Shown here: in pieces, positions 16,099 to 26,209 of the stretch
Layout of the letters: each line of letters starts with the position of its first letter
Position numbering within the stretch: the stretch's first letter is position 1
Assembly: GCA_963730325.1 (NCBI GenBank)
Contig: CAVSRC010000007.1
Span: 372,001 to 436,000 of the forward strand
Origin: CAVSRC01 sp963730325
Lineage (GTDB): Bacteria; Pseudomonadota; Alphaproteobacteria; Rhizobiales; Kaistiaceae
DNA length: 64,000 bases
Reading direction: 5' to 3'
The notes under the pieces: model-generated
What the model was told of the DNA's origin: nothing
Database searches by the model: none
The model's input: only the letters and a program-made list of their open reading frames with translations
Translations under genes and position numbers: made by a program

Positions 16099-16854
16099 TC
16101 AATAGGTGGCACGGCCGCCCGAAATGTCGAAGGTGAAGCCGGTGGTGAAGGAACACTCGTCCGACACCATGAAGGCGACGGTCGCGGCGATCTCCTCGAC
16201 GGTGACGAAGCGGCCGCGCGGGATCTTCGACAGCATGTAGTCGATGTGGGCCTGGGTCAGCTGTTCGAGGATGCGGGTGTCGGCGGTCACCGGGGCGATG
16301 GCGTTGACCGAGATGTTATTGCCGGCGGTCTCCTTGGCCAGCGACTTGGTGAGCGCGATGACGCCGGCCTTCGACGCCGAATAGGGCGAGGCGGTGGGGT
16401 TGCCCTCCTTGCCCGCGATGGAGGCGACGTTGGCGATGCGGCCGTAGTTGCGCGCAATCATGTCGCCGACGAAGGCGTGGCAGCAGAGGAACTGGCTGCG
16501 CAGATTGATGCGCATGACGCGATCCCATTCGTCGACGGGGCAGTCGGCGACGGTGGCGTTGCGGCCGGCGATGCCGGCATTGTTGACCAGAATGTCTACG
16601 GGCCCGAGCGCCTGAAGCGTTTCGGCCCTGGCGCGGTCCACCTGGGTCTCGTCGGAGACGTCGACGCCGAGCGCGACGACCTTGCCGCGCGCCGACAGCG
16701 CACCGGCGGTTTCCTTGGCGAGCGTCATGTCCTGGTCCCACAGGGCAACGGCGGCGCCGCCGTCGATGAGGCGCTCGGCCACCGCCCGGCCAATGCCCTG
16801 AGCGCCGCCGGTGACGACCGCGACGCGGTTAGCGAAATCGAACGTGATCGGCAC
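16099..16854 (-). CDS. SDR oxidoreductase, FabG-like
   Basis: A 251-residue classical SDR. It has TGGAQGIGRA (about 15-24), NNAGIAG, a catalytic Ser in NVASIAGKEG and YSASK (about 157-161). An Asp at the end of beta2 (ALWDQD) suggests NAD use. The C-terminus TTGFTFDISGGRATY has the usual final motif. It is probably a dehydrogenase of a hydroxy- or sugar-acid intermediate, not the housekeeping acyl-ACP reductase, because no fatty-acid genes are near. Confidence 0.88.
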   Translation of the reverse strand: MPITFDFANRVAVVTGGAQGIGRAVAERLIDGGAAVALWDQDMTLAKETAGALSARGKVVALGVDVSDETQVDRARAETLQALGPVDILVNNAGIAGRNATVADCPVDEWDRVMRINLRSQFLCCHAFVGDMIARNYGRIANVASIAGKEGNPTASPYSASKAGVIALTKSLAKETAGNNISVNAIAPVTADTRILEQLTQAHIDYMLSKIPRGRFVTVEEIAATVAFMVSDECSFTTGFTFDISGGRATY

Positions 16855-16943
16855 GGGAAACCTGCTGGCTGGATCGCAACTGCGCCGATGGTAGTGCGGC
16901 GCCGGGAGGGAGGCAATTGCGGCAAGCGGGCGATGTTGCCGGC

Positions 16944-17441
16944 TCAGCTTGCCACGGCGGCCTCGTCGCTGTCGCCGTCGTCACTGTCGGCGTCGGCCAA
17001 GTGGCTTTCCTTCGCCGCGCCAAGATTGCGCTCGACCTGGCGCAGCAGCTTGCGCAGGCGCTTGCGGTCCTTGTCGTCGATGCCGGCAAGCGCCGTCTTC
17101 TCGATGCGCTTCCACAGCTTGTCGATCTGGACGATGGCGTCGCGCCCGCGCTCGGTGAGGAAGACCTGGGCCTGTCTTCCGTCACCAGGTGCGGCGCGGC
17201 GCTCGACGTAGTCCTGGGCGGCAAGCCGGCTGATCATCTTGGTGACCGTCGGCGGCTGGACGCCGAGGGTGGCGGCAAGGTCGCTCATCGACATCCCGTC
17301 CGCCGTCGACAGCGCCTTGAGCAGGGCATCCTGGCCGGAATGGAGGTTGATGCGGGACAGCTGACTCCCCGCCCGCACCCGGTAGGCGTGTGCCGCCTGG
17401 GCGAGCCGGTGCGTGATCGTGCGGCGGTGATCGAACCCCAT
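16944..17441 (-). CDS. MarR-family transcriptional regulator
   Basis: A 165-residue winged-helix regulator. MSMSDLAATLGVQPPTVTKM (about 50-69) is the recognition helix region and RRAAPGDGRQAQVFLTE the wing. The C-terminal tail (about 146-165) is highly acidic (DADSDDGDSDEAA). A palindrome at 17445-17458 lies directly ahead of the start codon and suggests autorepression. The flavodoxin-fold reductase gene is 75 bases upstream on the same strand, so the regulator may close the long operon 23719-16944 as well as having its own promoter. Confidence 0.88.
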   Translation of the reverse strand: MGFDHRRTITHRLAQAAHAYRVRAGSQLSRINLHSGQDALLKALSTADGMSMSDLAATLGVQPPTVTKMISRLAAQDYVERRAAPGDGRQAQVFLTERGRDAIVQIDKLWKRIEKTALAGIDDKDRKRLRKLLRQVERNLGAAKESHLADADSDDGDSDEAAVAS

Positions 17442-17444
17442 GAA

Positions 17445-17458
17445 TTTAGGGGCCTAAA
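17445..17458. promoter_or_regulatory. Palindromic operator ahead of MarR gene
   Basis: TTTAGG-GG-CCTAAA, a perfect inverted repeat starting three bases upstream of the MarR start codon, in an AT-rich gap. A bound dimer would block ribosome access or the promoter. The regulator identity is inferred from adjacency. Confidence 0.6.
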
Positions 17459-17516
17459 CAATAAATATGAACTCTGTATGACGGTCGTCGATCGAGAGAC
17501 GGCGCCTGTCGACGGC

Positions 17517-18098
17517 TCACAATGACCGCATCTCGCGCGCCACCCGATCGAGGAAGGCAGTGCGGTCCGTCTCGCTGTTGCGGTTCATGTCGTGGAGGGC
17601 GATGTAGCGGGTCTTGACCAGCGGGTGGCAGACGGCGCGCACGGCCCGCGTGACGACCTTCTTCGGCGGGTCGCCCATCAGCCAGGTGCGCCAGCGGTCG
17701 CCGCCATAGGTGACGATCGCGGCAAGCTTGCGGATGTTGTGGAGGTTCGGCCAGGTGCGTCCGTTGGCGAGTTTGAAGGAGACGCCGGGCAGGAAGACGC
17801 GGTCGAAAAAGCCCTTGAGGATCGCCGGATAGCCGTAGTTCCACACCGGGAAACTGAGGACCAGGGCCTCCGCGTTGCGCACGCGGTCGACATAGTCCTG
17901 GACCGGTCCCGTGCAGACCTCCGTGTCGTGATAGTTCAGCCGCTCCTCGCGCGAGAGCACCGGATTGAATCCCTCGGCATAGAGGTCGCAATCGTCGACC
18001 GCGTGGCCGGCGGCCTCGAGGGTGTCGACGATGGTGCGATGGGCGGCCGCGGCGAAGCTGGTCTCGACCGGGTGGGCGAAGAGGACAAGCGTGCGCAT
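17517..18098 (-). CDS. NAD(P)H dehydrogenase, flavodoxin-fold (NQO/MdaB-like)
   Basis: A 193-residue flavoprotein-type reductase. It opens with VLFAHPVETSFAAAAHRTI (about 5-23), the phosphate-binding segment of the NQO family, then SFPVWNYGYPAILKGFFDRV (about 82-101), which contacts FMN/FAD. This family moves two electrons from NAD(P)H to quinones or related acceptors. It begins 11 bases after the FAD-linked oxidase stop, so it is likely in the same operon and could recycle an electron acceptor or act on the oxidation product. Confidence 0.87.
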   Translation of the reverse strand: MRTLVLFAHPVETSFAAAAHRTIVDTLEAAGHAVDDCDLYAEGFNPVLSREERLNYHDTEVCTGPVQDYVDRVRNAEALVLSFPVWNYGYPAILKGFFDRVFLPGVSFKLANGRTWPNLHNIRKLAAIVTYGGDRWRTWLMGDPPKKVVTRAVRAVCHPLVKTRYIALHDMNRNSETDRTAFLDRVAREMRSL

Positions 18099-18109
18099 GG
18101 ACGGCGCGT

Positions 18110-19528
18110 CTATTCCGCCGCGGTCTGCTGGAGGCCGGGGAAGAGATAGACCTTGTCGGAGTTCAGATCGAAATCCGGATTCTCCCAGGCGATCATCTTG
18201 CCGGGGTTGAGCAGGCCCCTGGGGTCGGCCTCCTGCTTGAAGGCGAGCTGCACCGCGTCGGTCTTCTTCATGCCACCTTCCTCCAGCGTGTAGCGGTGCG
18301 GATTGAAGATGTTGACGCCGTTATCCTCGTGGATCCTGACCAGCTCCTCCAGCCGCTCGTCGCTGGTGTAGCGCACCATGGGCAGGCCGGCGGCGGTAAC
18401 TTTGCCGTCGAAGCGGATGAATTCGAGATGGCCCGGCATTTCGTCGCCGAGCAGCCTGGTCATCGTCTCGATGGTCTTCAGGTGGTCGGGGAAGCGGTGC
18501 TGGGTCTGCAGATAGGTGACGGTCGGGTCGACGCGCAGCGCCCTCAGCGTCGTGTGGTTCCAGGCGAGCTCATAGACCGGCGGCAGGCCCTTCTTCTCCT
18601 CCGCCGTCGCGGTATCGGCGCGGAAGAGGATTTCGGCCTTTTCGCGTTTCGCCAGCGCCAGGAAGGGCGACAGCGCCTGCGCCGCGACCATGAGCAGGAC
18701 AACGGAGTGCTCGCGGCGGAAGAACTTCTGGTGACGCAGGAAATAGTCGTGAGGCACGGGCGCCGCGACGGTCGCGATCTCCTTGAACAGCAGCCCGTCC
18801 TCGTTGCCGATGAGATCGGCGAAGCGCACGGCATCCATGTAGTCGTCGTAGCCGACGATCACGTCGATCCAGTCGTGCGCCGCGTCGAGCGGCACCTCGA
18901 CCTCGGTGATGATGCCATTGGTGCCGTAGGCATGCATGACCTTGAGCAGGTCCCAGCCCTCAATCTGCAGAACGCGCGGCTCGGCTTCCATGGTGACGAT
19001 GCGCATGCCGAGCACATTGCCGATGTTGCGCAGGCCGCCCCAGTTGATCGAGCCGACGCCGCCCGAGCCGCCGGCGATGAAGCCGGCAAGCGTTGCGGTG
19101 GCGGCGGTCGAGGGGTGCATGCGCAGCTCCTGCCGGCTGTCGGCGCGCGTCTCCTTGTCCAGCCTGGCAATGACGGCGCCGGGCTCGGCGACGACGCGGC
19201 CGGGGGCAATGGTCCTGACCGCGTTCATGTCGGCGAGGCTGAGCACGACGCCGCCGGAAAGCGGCATGGCCTGGCCGTAATTGCCGGTGCCGGTGCCGCG
19301 CGGGGTTACCGGCACGCCGAGCGCGTAGCAGGCTTTCAGCACGCGCATGACCTCGGCTTCGTTCTTCGGCGAAACGATGAGGTCGCCGGTGACGTGGTCG
19401 AGCTGGCGCTTGAGCACCGGTGAGTACCAGTAGAAGTCGCGGCTCTTCTGCTTGACGATGGCCGGATGATCCTCGACCCGAATGCCGTCGAGCGCCTGTT
19501 TGAGGCCGTCGATGTCGTAGGCGCTCAT
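18110..19528 (-). CDS. FAD-linked oxidase, VAO/PCMH family (paralogue 1)
   Basis: A 472-residue flavoenzyme. The FAD_binding_4 (PCMH) part covers about 40-215, with the FAD loop TPRGTGTGNYGQAMPLSGGVV (about 75-95) and HPSTAATATLAGFIAGG. A substrate-domain tail ends in DPRGLLNPGKM. The start ATG overlaps the preceding amidohydrolase stop as ATGA, so the two are translationally coupled. It is clearly homologous to 29565-30944: both share KSRDF.W.SP, GTGNYGQ, HAYG.NGIITEV.VPL and WNHTTL. It probably oxidises an alcohol, amine or hydroxyacid released from the imported substrate. The acceptor (oxygen or a dye or quinone) is unknown. Confidence 0.87.
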   Translation of the reverse strand: MSAYDIDGLKQALDGIRVEDHPAIVKQKSRDFYWYSPVLKRQLDHVTGDLIVSPKNEAEVMRVLKACYALGVPVTPRGTGTGNYGQAMPLSGGVVLSLADMNAVRTIAPGRVVAEPGAVIARLDKETRADSRQELRMHPSTAATATLAGFIAGGSGGVGSINWGGLRNIGNVLGMRIVTMEAEPRVLQIEGWDLLKVMHAYGTNGIITEVEVPLDAAHDWIDVIVGYDDYMDAVRFADLIGNEDGLLFKEIATVAAPVPHDYFLRHQKFFRREHSVVLLMVAAQALSPFLALAKREKAEILFRADTATAEEKKGLPPVYELAWNHTTLRALRVDPTVTYLQTQHRFPDHLKTIETMTRLLGDEMPGHLEFIRFDGKVTAAGLPMVRYTSDERLEELVRIHEDNGVNIFNPHRYTLEEGGMKKTDAVQLAFKQEADPRGLLNPGKMIAWENPDFDLNSDKVYLFPGLQQTAAE

Positions 19529-20841
19529 TTTCTCACCATGATGTCGTCGAGTTCCCGATAGTCGGGAAGCGTGCGGTCGATGGCTTCGCCGGCGCGCAGG
19601 ACCGTGCGGTCGGCCTGCGGACGGGCGAGGAGTTCGGTGAAGGTGCGGGCGCGGAAGAGCACCAGATCGGCGGGGCCGCCGGCGGCGATAACGCCACGAT
19701 CCGGCCGGCCGATGATCCCGGCGGCGCCACCGGCGACGGCGGCCGGCCAGGCGCCGAAGGGATGGTCGAAATGGGCGATGCGCACCGCCTCGCGGAAGAC
19801 CTCGACCATGTCGAGATCGCCATAGGCATAGAAGGGGTCGCGGGTGTTGTCGGAGGCGACGGCCACCGGCACGCCGCGCTGGGTGAACTCGTGCAGCAGG
19901 GTGATGCCGCGCCAGCGCGGCGTGCGGCCGGCGACGCGGTCCTGCAGATACATGTTGCACATGGGCAGCGAGACGACGGCGATGCCGGCTTCGGCGACGC
20001 GGGCCAGCGTCTCTTGCGCTTCCTTGTCGGGCTGGACGGCAAGCGAACAGCAATGGCCGCAGACGATCCGGCCCGGAAAGTGGAGCTTGAGCGCCGTATC
20101 GGCGATGACGCGCAGCGAGCGGGCCTCGGGGTCGCTGGTCTCGTCGACGTGGAAATCGAGGTCGAGACCGCGCTCGGCGGCGCGCGTCATCATCTTTTCG
20201 ATCAGCGCGGCGAGATCCGGAATCATGAAGGTGACGGCGCCGAGAACGCCGCCATGCGTAGCGACGGTATCGACGATCTCGTCGGCATAGGCTTCGTCGG
20301 CGAAATGATCGATGGCGAAGATCGATACCGCCTGAAGGTCGATGCGCCCCGCCCATTTCTCGCGCATCCTGGCGAAGACCGGCCAGGTCTCGCGGTGCTG
20401 CGGCGGTCCGGAATCGAGGTGGGTGCGGATGAGCGCGGTGCCATGGGCATAGGCGGCGCGCAGTGCGAAATCCATGCGGCGCTCGAGATCGTGCGGGCGC
20501 CAGTGCATCTCGCGGTCGGCGGCCACCGCCTCCAGCGCGCCGGCAAAGGTGCCGTCGGGATTGCGACGGCGCGGCCAGATGTGGCCCTTGTCGAGATGGG
20601 TGTGCATGTCGACGAAGCACGGCCAGACCATGCCGCGGTCGAGGTCGAGCCTGGGCAGTTGCGTGCGGCGGCCGGGCGGGTCGATGCGCTCGATGGCGCC
20701 GTTGCGGACGGTGATGTCGGCGGCGACGAGGCCGTCCGTGTCGGGCGTGGCGGCAAAGCCGTCGAGGAGCACCGCCGGCAGGGTGGCATTGGCGAGCACG
20801 AAGCGCGGTGCGCGTGGAACTTTCGCAAAGCCTTTGGCCAT
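19525..20841 (-). CDS. Amidohydrolase, cytosine-deaminase (CodA) family
   Basis: A 438-residue metal-dependent hydrolase. Ordered active-site motifs are DMHTHLDKG (about 77-85), RTHLDSG, FHVDET (about 230-235), GHCCSL (about 260-265) and SDNTRDPF (about 320-327). These give the HxH, two further His and Asp ligands of the cytosine/isoguanine deaminase group; the LDKG run is typical of CodA. It probably deaminates or opens a nitrogen heterocycle in the cytoplasm. It lies between the ABC permease (18-base gap) and the FAD-linked oxidase (4-base overlap). Substrates other than cytosine are common in the family. Confidence 0.87.
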   Translation of the reverse strand: MAKGFAKVPRAPRFVLANATLPAVLLDGFAATPDTDGLVAADITVRNGAIERIDPPGRRTQLPRLDLDRGMVWPCFVDMHTHLDKGHIWPRRRNPDGTFAGALEAVAADREMHWRPHDLERRMDFALRAAYAHGTALIRTHLDSGPPQHRETWPVFARMREKWAGRIDLQAVSIFAIDHFADEAYADEIVDTVATHGGVLGAVTFMIPDLAALIEKMMTRAAERGLDLDFHVDETSDPEARSLRVIADTALKLHFPGRIVCGHCCSLAVQPDKEAQETLARVAEAGIAVVSLPMCNMYLQDRVAGRTPRWRGITLLHEFTQRGVPVAVASDNTRDPFYAYGDLDMVEVFREAVRIAHFDHPFGAWPAAVAGGAAGIIGRPDRGVIAAGGPADLVLFRARTFTELLARPQADRTVLRAGEAIDRTLPDYRELDDIMVRK

Positions 20842-20859
20842 GTCCTCCTTGTGCTCCCC

Positions 20860-21738
20860 CTAGTTCTCTCGGCGCACGGCGCTTTCGTGCCACTTCCTGA
20901 GGAGCAGGTGGGAGACCAGGCTGGTGGCAAAGAAGATCAGCACGCCGGTAAAGGAGAGCAGCAGGAGAGCGGCGAAGAGGCGCGGGATGTTCAGCCGGAA
21001 CTGCGATTCGAGCAGGCGGAAGGCGAGGCCGGAGCCGGCACCGGCGGAGCCGGCGGCAAATTCGGCGACGACCGCGGCAATCAGGGCGAGGCCGCCGGCG
21101 ATCCTGAGACCGGCGAGGAAATAGGGGAGCGCGTTCGGCAGCTTGAGCAGGATAAGCGTCTGCCAGCGGTTGGCGCCGTAGAGCTCGAACAGGTTGAGCA
21201 GATTGTGGTCGGTCGAGCGCAGCCCCTGCGTGGTGTTGGAGAGCACCGGGAAGAAGGCGACGAGCCACGCGCAGATCAGGAGCGCCGTCTGGGTGTTCGG
21301 CGTGTAGATCAGGATCAGCGGCGCGATGGCGACGATCGGCGTCACCTGCAGGATGACGGCGTAAGGGTAGAGCGCCAGCTCGATCCATTTCGACTGGGCC
21401 ATGAGGATGGCCAGCGTCACGCCGCCGACCAGCGCGATGGCGAGCGCCAGGAAGGTGATCTTGAGGGTGACCAGCAGGGCCGGCAGCAGGATCGGGTAGT
21501 CGGTGCCGAAGGCCTGGGCGATCCTGAGCGGGCTCGGCAGGATGTAGTGCGGCACATGGGCGGCGTCGACATAGACCTGCCAGACGACGATCAGCAGAAC
21601 CAGCATGGCCACCGGCACCGCGATGCGCGCAGAGCGTTCGCCGAGGCTTTCGACCGGCGGCGGCCGCGGCGCCTCGTCCTCGCCCTGGTGCAGGGGCGCG
21701 GTAACCAGATCGGGCTTTTCGGCTTCGAGTGTCGTCAT
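20860..21738 (-). CDS. ABC transporter permease (SsuC/ThiX-like)
   Basis: A 292-residue BPD_transp_1 protein with six hydrophobic segments after a 35-residue cytoplasmic N-terminus. The EAA loop that contacts the ATPase reads FELYGANRWQTLILLKLPNALPYFLAGLRI (about 182-211). The open frame extends further upstream, but the ATG at 21738 follows the ATPase stop by five bases and gives the standard length. With the ATPase and binding protein it forms an importer of the sulfonate, nitrate and pyrimidine class. Confidence 0.9.
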   Translation of the reverse strand: MTTLEAEKPDLVTAPLHQGEDEAPRPPPVESLGERSARIAVPVAMLVLLIVVWQVYVDAAHVPHYILPSPLRIAQAFGTDYPILLPALLVTLKITFLALAIALVGGVTLAILMAQSKWIELALYPYAVILQVTPIVAIAPLILIYTPNTQTALLICAWLVAFFPVLSNTTQGLRSTDHNLLNLFELYGANRWQTLILLKLPNALPYFLAGLRIAGGLALIAAVVAEFAAGSAGAGSGLAFRLLESQFRLNIPRLFAALLLLSFTGVLIFFATSLVSHLLLRKWHESAVRREN

Positions 21739-21743
21739 TGCGG

Positions 21744-22574
<831 letters not shown>

Positions 22575-22708
22575 GGTCTGCTCCGTTTAACGCCAGGTGC
22601 CGGCGGGGACGGCAGGTTGCCGTCCAACTCCTGCAATCAAGATGGCGGAGCCGGGCTCCGCCATCCGTCTTTCCGGTCGGCGGCTGCCGCCGGCAGGGCT
22701 CTGCTGGC

Positions 22709-23719
22709 TTACTTCTTCAGGTCCATGCCGACTTTCTTGCACACATAGTCGGTGGTGTAGGCTTGGTCGATGGGGATGTCGGCCTTGACGACGCCGGCCT
22801 TGACGACCTTGTCGTAGAACTCCTTCCAGCGGGTGTCGGTCATGCAGCCGATGCCCATCGTCTCGGTGTCGCCGGAATCGACGATGCCGTACTCCTTCAT
22901 CTTGGCGATGGAGTAGGCGAGCTGCTCGTCGGTCATCTCCGGGTTGTCTTTCTTGATCAAATCGTTGGCGGCCGTGTTGTCGCCGTAGAGATAGTTGTAC
23001 CAGCCGACGATCGAGGCATCGACGAAGCGCTTCACGATGTCGGGGTTCTTGGCGAGGTAATCCTGCTTGACCTCGATCGTGGTCGAGTAGGGGTCGTAGC
23101 CCTCGTCGGCGAGCAGGAAGACCTTGGGCTCGAAACCGCCCTCCTTCTGGATCGCAAACGGCTCGGAGGTCAGATAGCCCTGCTGGGCGGACATCTTGTC
23201 GGCGAGGAAGGGCTGCGGGTTGAAGGTGTAGGGCTTGTATTGCTCGTCCTTGAAGCCCTCAAAGGCCTGCTTCATCCACTGGAAGTAGGTGGTGAAGCCT
23301 TCCTTGCCCATGAAGAGCGTGGACAGTTTGGCGAGATCGGCGAATGTCTCGACGCCGGCATCGGGATGGGCGATGAGGACCTGCGGGTCCTTCTGGAATA
23401 TCGCTGCCACCTCGATCACGGGAACGCCCTGATCGATGGCGTTGAAGGCGTTCAGCACGCCGCCCATGTAGAACTGGATCTTGTCGCCGAGCAGCAGCGA
23501 CTGGTTGGCGGCCTGCGGGCCGCCCTGAACGATGGTGACCTTGAGGCCGTATTTCTCATAGGTGCCGTCGACAACCGACTGATAGAAGCCGCCGTGTTCG
23601 GCCTCGGCCAGCCAGTTGGTGCCGAACGAAACTTCGTCGAGCGCCAGCGCCGGGCCGGCCAGCGCCAAAAGCGCAGAGCCGGCGGCGAGGCCGAGGCTCA
23701 TGGTCTTCAGAGTGCTCAT
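22709..23719 (-). CDS. ABC substrate-binding protein, NMT1/THI5-like
   Basis: A 336-residue periplasmic protein with a signal peptide (residues 1-26, ending GPALALDE). FGTNWLAEAEHGGFYQSVVDGTYEKYGLKV (about 32-61) is the NMT1/THI5 signature region found in ThiY (formylaminopyrimidine) and related binding proteins for pyrimidines, riboflavin precursors and other heterocycles. It heads the operon 23719-18110 and probably sets the substrate for the importer and for the amidohydrolase and oxidase that follow. A nucleobase-like ligand is likely but not proven. Confidence 0.88.
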   Translation of the reverse strand: MSTLKTMSLGLAAGSALLALAGPALALDEVSFGTNWLAEAEHGGFYQSVVDGTYEKYGLKVTIVQGGPQAANQSLLLGDKIQFYMGGVLNAFNAIDQGVPVIEVAAIFQKDPQVLIAHPDAGVETFADLAKLSTLFMGKEGFTTYFQWMKQAFEGFKDEQYKPYTFNPQPFLADKMSAQQGYLTSEPFAIQKEGGFEPKVFLLADEGYDPYSTTIEVKQDYLAKNPDIVKRFVDASIVGWYNYLYGDNTAANDLIKKDNPEMTDEQLAYSIAKMKEYGIVDSGDTETMGIGCMTDTRWKEFYDKVVKAGVVKADIPIDQAYTTDYVCKKVGMDLKK

Positions 23720-24049
23720 ATCCCCTTCTCCGCCTTCCGTTGTCGTGGCCGTGCGAGCGAAGCCACGGTGTCCTCGTTTGTGGTCTGCCAGTCTGGTCGA
23801 TTTCGCGGTTCTGCGTCCGCCGCGGCAAGCACGGCTGAGCCATCATCGCAAAACGTATGCCATCGGCCGCATGCGGCGCCATCGCGGCGGCGGCGAACTT
23901 CGGCGTTCCGGCGCCATGGGGCGGCCACTCTAGGCCAAGCCATCTGCACAAGAAAGCGGCAGTGTCTGACTTTATCCTCCGCTCATCCGGCCCTTGTCAG
24001 GCGGCGCCCGGCAATCGTAGCGTCGAGGCCCGACTGGCCCGGAGCGTCC
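23720..24049. promoter_or_regulatory. Divergent promoter region, heterocycle-type importer / RidA
   Basis: 330 bases between the binding-protein gene (minus) and ridA (plus), with no credible gene. It should contain both promoters. I found no clear palindromic operator or riboswitch-like structure; in particular no THI-box (TPP) consensus was seen. Confidence 0.4.
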
Positions 24050-24439
24050 ATGGCAAAAGCACTCAATCCTGCCGGTATCCGCATGCCGTTCGGGCGCTAC
24101 AGCCACGGCATGGCGATCGCGCAACCGGGGGCCATGGTCTTCTGCTCGGGACAACTCGGGGTCGGGCCCGACGATTTCGTGCCGGATACGGTGGCGGAAC
24201 AGGCCGAAGTCTGCTTCCGCAACATCGCGGCGATCCTCGCCGAGGCGGGGCTGGCCTTGAGCGATATCGTGCGCCTCAACGCCTTCGTCACGAAGCGCGA
24301 GCATATGACCGACTATATGGCGGTGCGCGACCGCTTCATCGGCGATCCGCCGCCGGCCTCGACGCTCGTCATCGTCTCGGGTTTCACCCGGCCGGAGTTT
24401 CTGGTCGAGGTCGAGGCGACGGCGGTCGGCGCGCCGTGA
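24050..24439 (+). CDS. RidA/YjgF-family protein
   Basis: A 129-residue RidA-like protein: YSHGMAIAQPGAMVFCSGQLGV (about 17-38), IAAILAEAGLALSDIVRLNAFVT (about 60-82), and an Arg/Phe/Glu C-terminal region (RPEFLVEVEATAV). The conserved catalytic Arg of true RidA (usually R105 in CNPR.A.V) aligns with R114 in TRPEFLVEVEA, so imine or enamine deaminase activity is possible. RidA relatives occur in pyrimidine and other nitrogen-ring pathways, where they speed hydrolysis of unstable intermediates. GGAG lies five bases ahead of the ATG. It is followed 74 bases later by the 8-oxoguanine-deaminase homologue. Confidence 0.88.
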   Translation: MAKALNPAGIRMPFGRYSHGMAIAQPGAMVFCSGQLGVGPDDFVPDTVAEQAEVCFRNIAAILAEAGLALSDIVRLNAFVTKREHMTDYMAVRDRFIGDPPPASTLVIVSGFTRPEFLVEVEATAVGAP

Positions 24440-24513
24440 CGGGGCGCACCACGGCGAGGCTCGCCGTCCGGTCATTCATCAGGCGCGCAATGGAAATTTG
24501 AGGGCGACGGGTC

Positions 24514-25858
24514 ATGCGTTTGTGGATCAAGGAACCCCTGGCGGTTCTGGCGGAAGGCGCCGGCGGCGGGCTGGTCGTCGAGGACGGCCGCATCGTCGAG
24601 CTGGTGGCAATCGGCGGACAACCGGCGGCGCCGGTCGATCAGGTCTATGACGCCGGCCGCCATGTGGTCATCCCCGGCCTCATCAACACCCATCATCATT
24701 TCTTCCAGACGCTGACCCGGGCTCATCCGGCGGCGATCAACAAGGAGCTCTTTCCCTGGCTGAAGGCGCTCTATCCGATCTGGGCGAAGAACGTGAAGCC
24801 GGACGCCTTCCGCATGGCGACGCGGCTTGGCGCTGACCGAACTGATGCTCTCGGGGTGCACCTGTTCGTCGGATCACCAGTATCTCTTCCCCGTCGGCCT
24901 CGACAACGCCATGGACATCCAGGCGGAGGAGGCGGGGCGCGTCGGCGTGCGCATGACGCTCAATCGCGGTTCGATGAACCTGTCGGAGAAGGATGGCGGG
25001 CTGCCGCCGGACAGCGTCGTGCAGGACGAGGACACCATCCTTGCCGACTGCGAGCGGGTGCTCGACCGCTATCACGACACGAGCGAAGGATCGATGCTGC
25101 AGGTGGCGCTCGCCCCGTGCGCGCCGTTCACGGTGACCAAGCGACTGATGGTCGACAGCGTCGGCCTCGCCGAAAAGCACAATTGCCGGCTGCACACCCA
25201 TCTCGGCGAGACGCAGGACGAGAACGAATATTGCCTCGAGCACTTCGCCTGCCGGCCGGTGGACTATCTGGAAGAATGCGGCTGGCTTTCCGATCGGGTG
25301 TGGCTCGCCCATGGCATTCATTTCAATGACGCCGAGGTGAGGCATCTCGGCCGCCACGGCGTCGGCGTCTGCCACTGCCCGACCTCGAACATGGTGCTTG
25401 CCTCCGGCCAATGCCGCACCAAGGAGCTGGAGGCCGCCGGCAGCCCGGTCGGGCTCGGTGTCGACGGCTCGGCGTCGAACGACAATTCCAACCTGATGGA
25501 GGGCGTGCGCCATGCCCTGATGGTCGGCCGGCTGACCTATGACGCCGCCGCGGTCACCCATTTCGACGTCCTGCGCTGGGCGACCGAGGGCTCGGCGCGC
25601 TGCATCGGCCGCAACGACATCGGCTCGATCGCGGTCGGCAAGCAGGCGGATCTCGCCTTCTTCACGCTGGACGAGCTGCGCTTTTCCGGCGCCGGCGATC
25701 CGCTGGCGGCGCTGGTGCTATGCGGTGCGCACGCCGCCGACCGTGTGATGATCGGGGGCAAGTGGACGGTCGAGGACGGTGAGCCGGTCGGCGTCGACGT
25801 GGCCAGGCTCCGCCGCGAGCACGGCGAGGCGGCCAAGGCGTTCCTGGCGGCCCTCTAG
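24514..25858 (+). pseudogene. 8-oxoguanine deaminase-like amidohydrolase, frameshifted
   Basis: Joining two frames gives a full-length (about 447 residues) COG0402 deaminase. The first frame (24514 to about 24827) supplies GLINTHHHFFQTLTRAHPA with the HxH metal ligands. The second supplies LTELMLSGCTCSSDHQYLFP, HTHLGETQDENEYC, AHGIHFND and GVDGSASND. The SGCT..DHQYLFP and SASNDNSNL blocks are typical of 8-oxoguanine deaminases, and the family also includes isoxanthopterin deaminase. One extra T in the TT at 24827-24828 breaks the frame; removing it restores ATRLALTELML. All metal ligands are intact, so a sequencing error or very recent mutation is likelier than decay. Confidence 0.8.
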
Positions 25859-26209
25859 CGAGGCAATCGAACCGGCTGACGGTCGTGCCGTGGCGGGTGG
25901 CGTATGTCCCCCGCGTCAAAACGGTTTGTGCTTTCCGTTTTATGAACGGCACCACCCGGTGTTTAAGTATTTCTCCGCAGATTCGCGCCAGTTGACTCAC
26001 GGTCTGCGCTGAAATGTCCCTTTATGCGTGTGTTCTATTAGAAGGCCTTTAATCATCCAAGGTTGATACTGCGCAAAGTGCCCATGCCGGCATTCCGCAT
26101 AGTTGCGGGTGCGTCTGGTTGCGAGAAGCACGATGGTTTTGTTGTTGCCCCTGCCGGCAGTCTCGGCTGCCACAACTGCGCTAGCCTTTCGGAGCTGGCC
26201 TGTGTTCCC
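25859..26209. other. Intergenic region before the GGDEF-EAL gene
   Basis: 351 bases, more AT-rich than the surroundings, with no credible gene. The reading frame of the next gene runs back to 26063, but that part lacks family resemblance. TTGACT at 25992-25997 has no matching -10 at normal distance. Presumably it holds the promoter and leader of the signalling gene. Confidence 0.4.

Noticed and set aside
19529..21388. N-terminal extension of the FAD-linked oxidase frame by about 620 residues
   Set aside because: The extension is out of frame with the CodA-like and permease genes it crosses and is Arg/Ala-rich. The oxidase domain begins at the ATGA overlap.
23720..24049. TPP riboswitch ahead of the THI5-like binding protein
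   Set aside because: ThiY-type genes are often controlled this way, so I looked for THI-box conserved segments on the minus strand and did not see them.
25992..26040. TTGACT as a -35 element for the GGDEF-EAL gene
   Set aside because: No -10-like hexamer at 16-18 bases; kept only as a remark.
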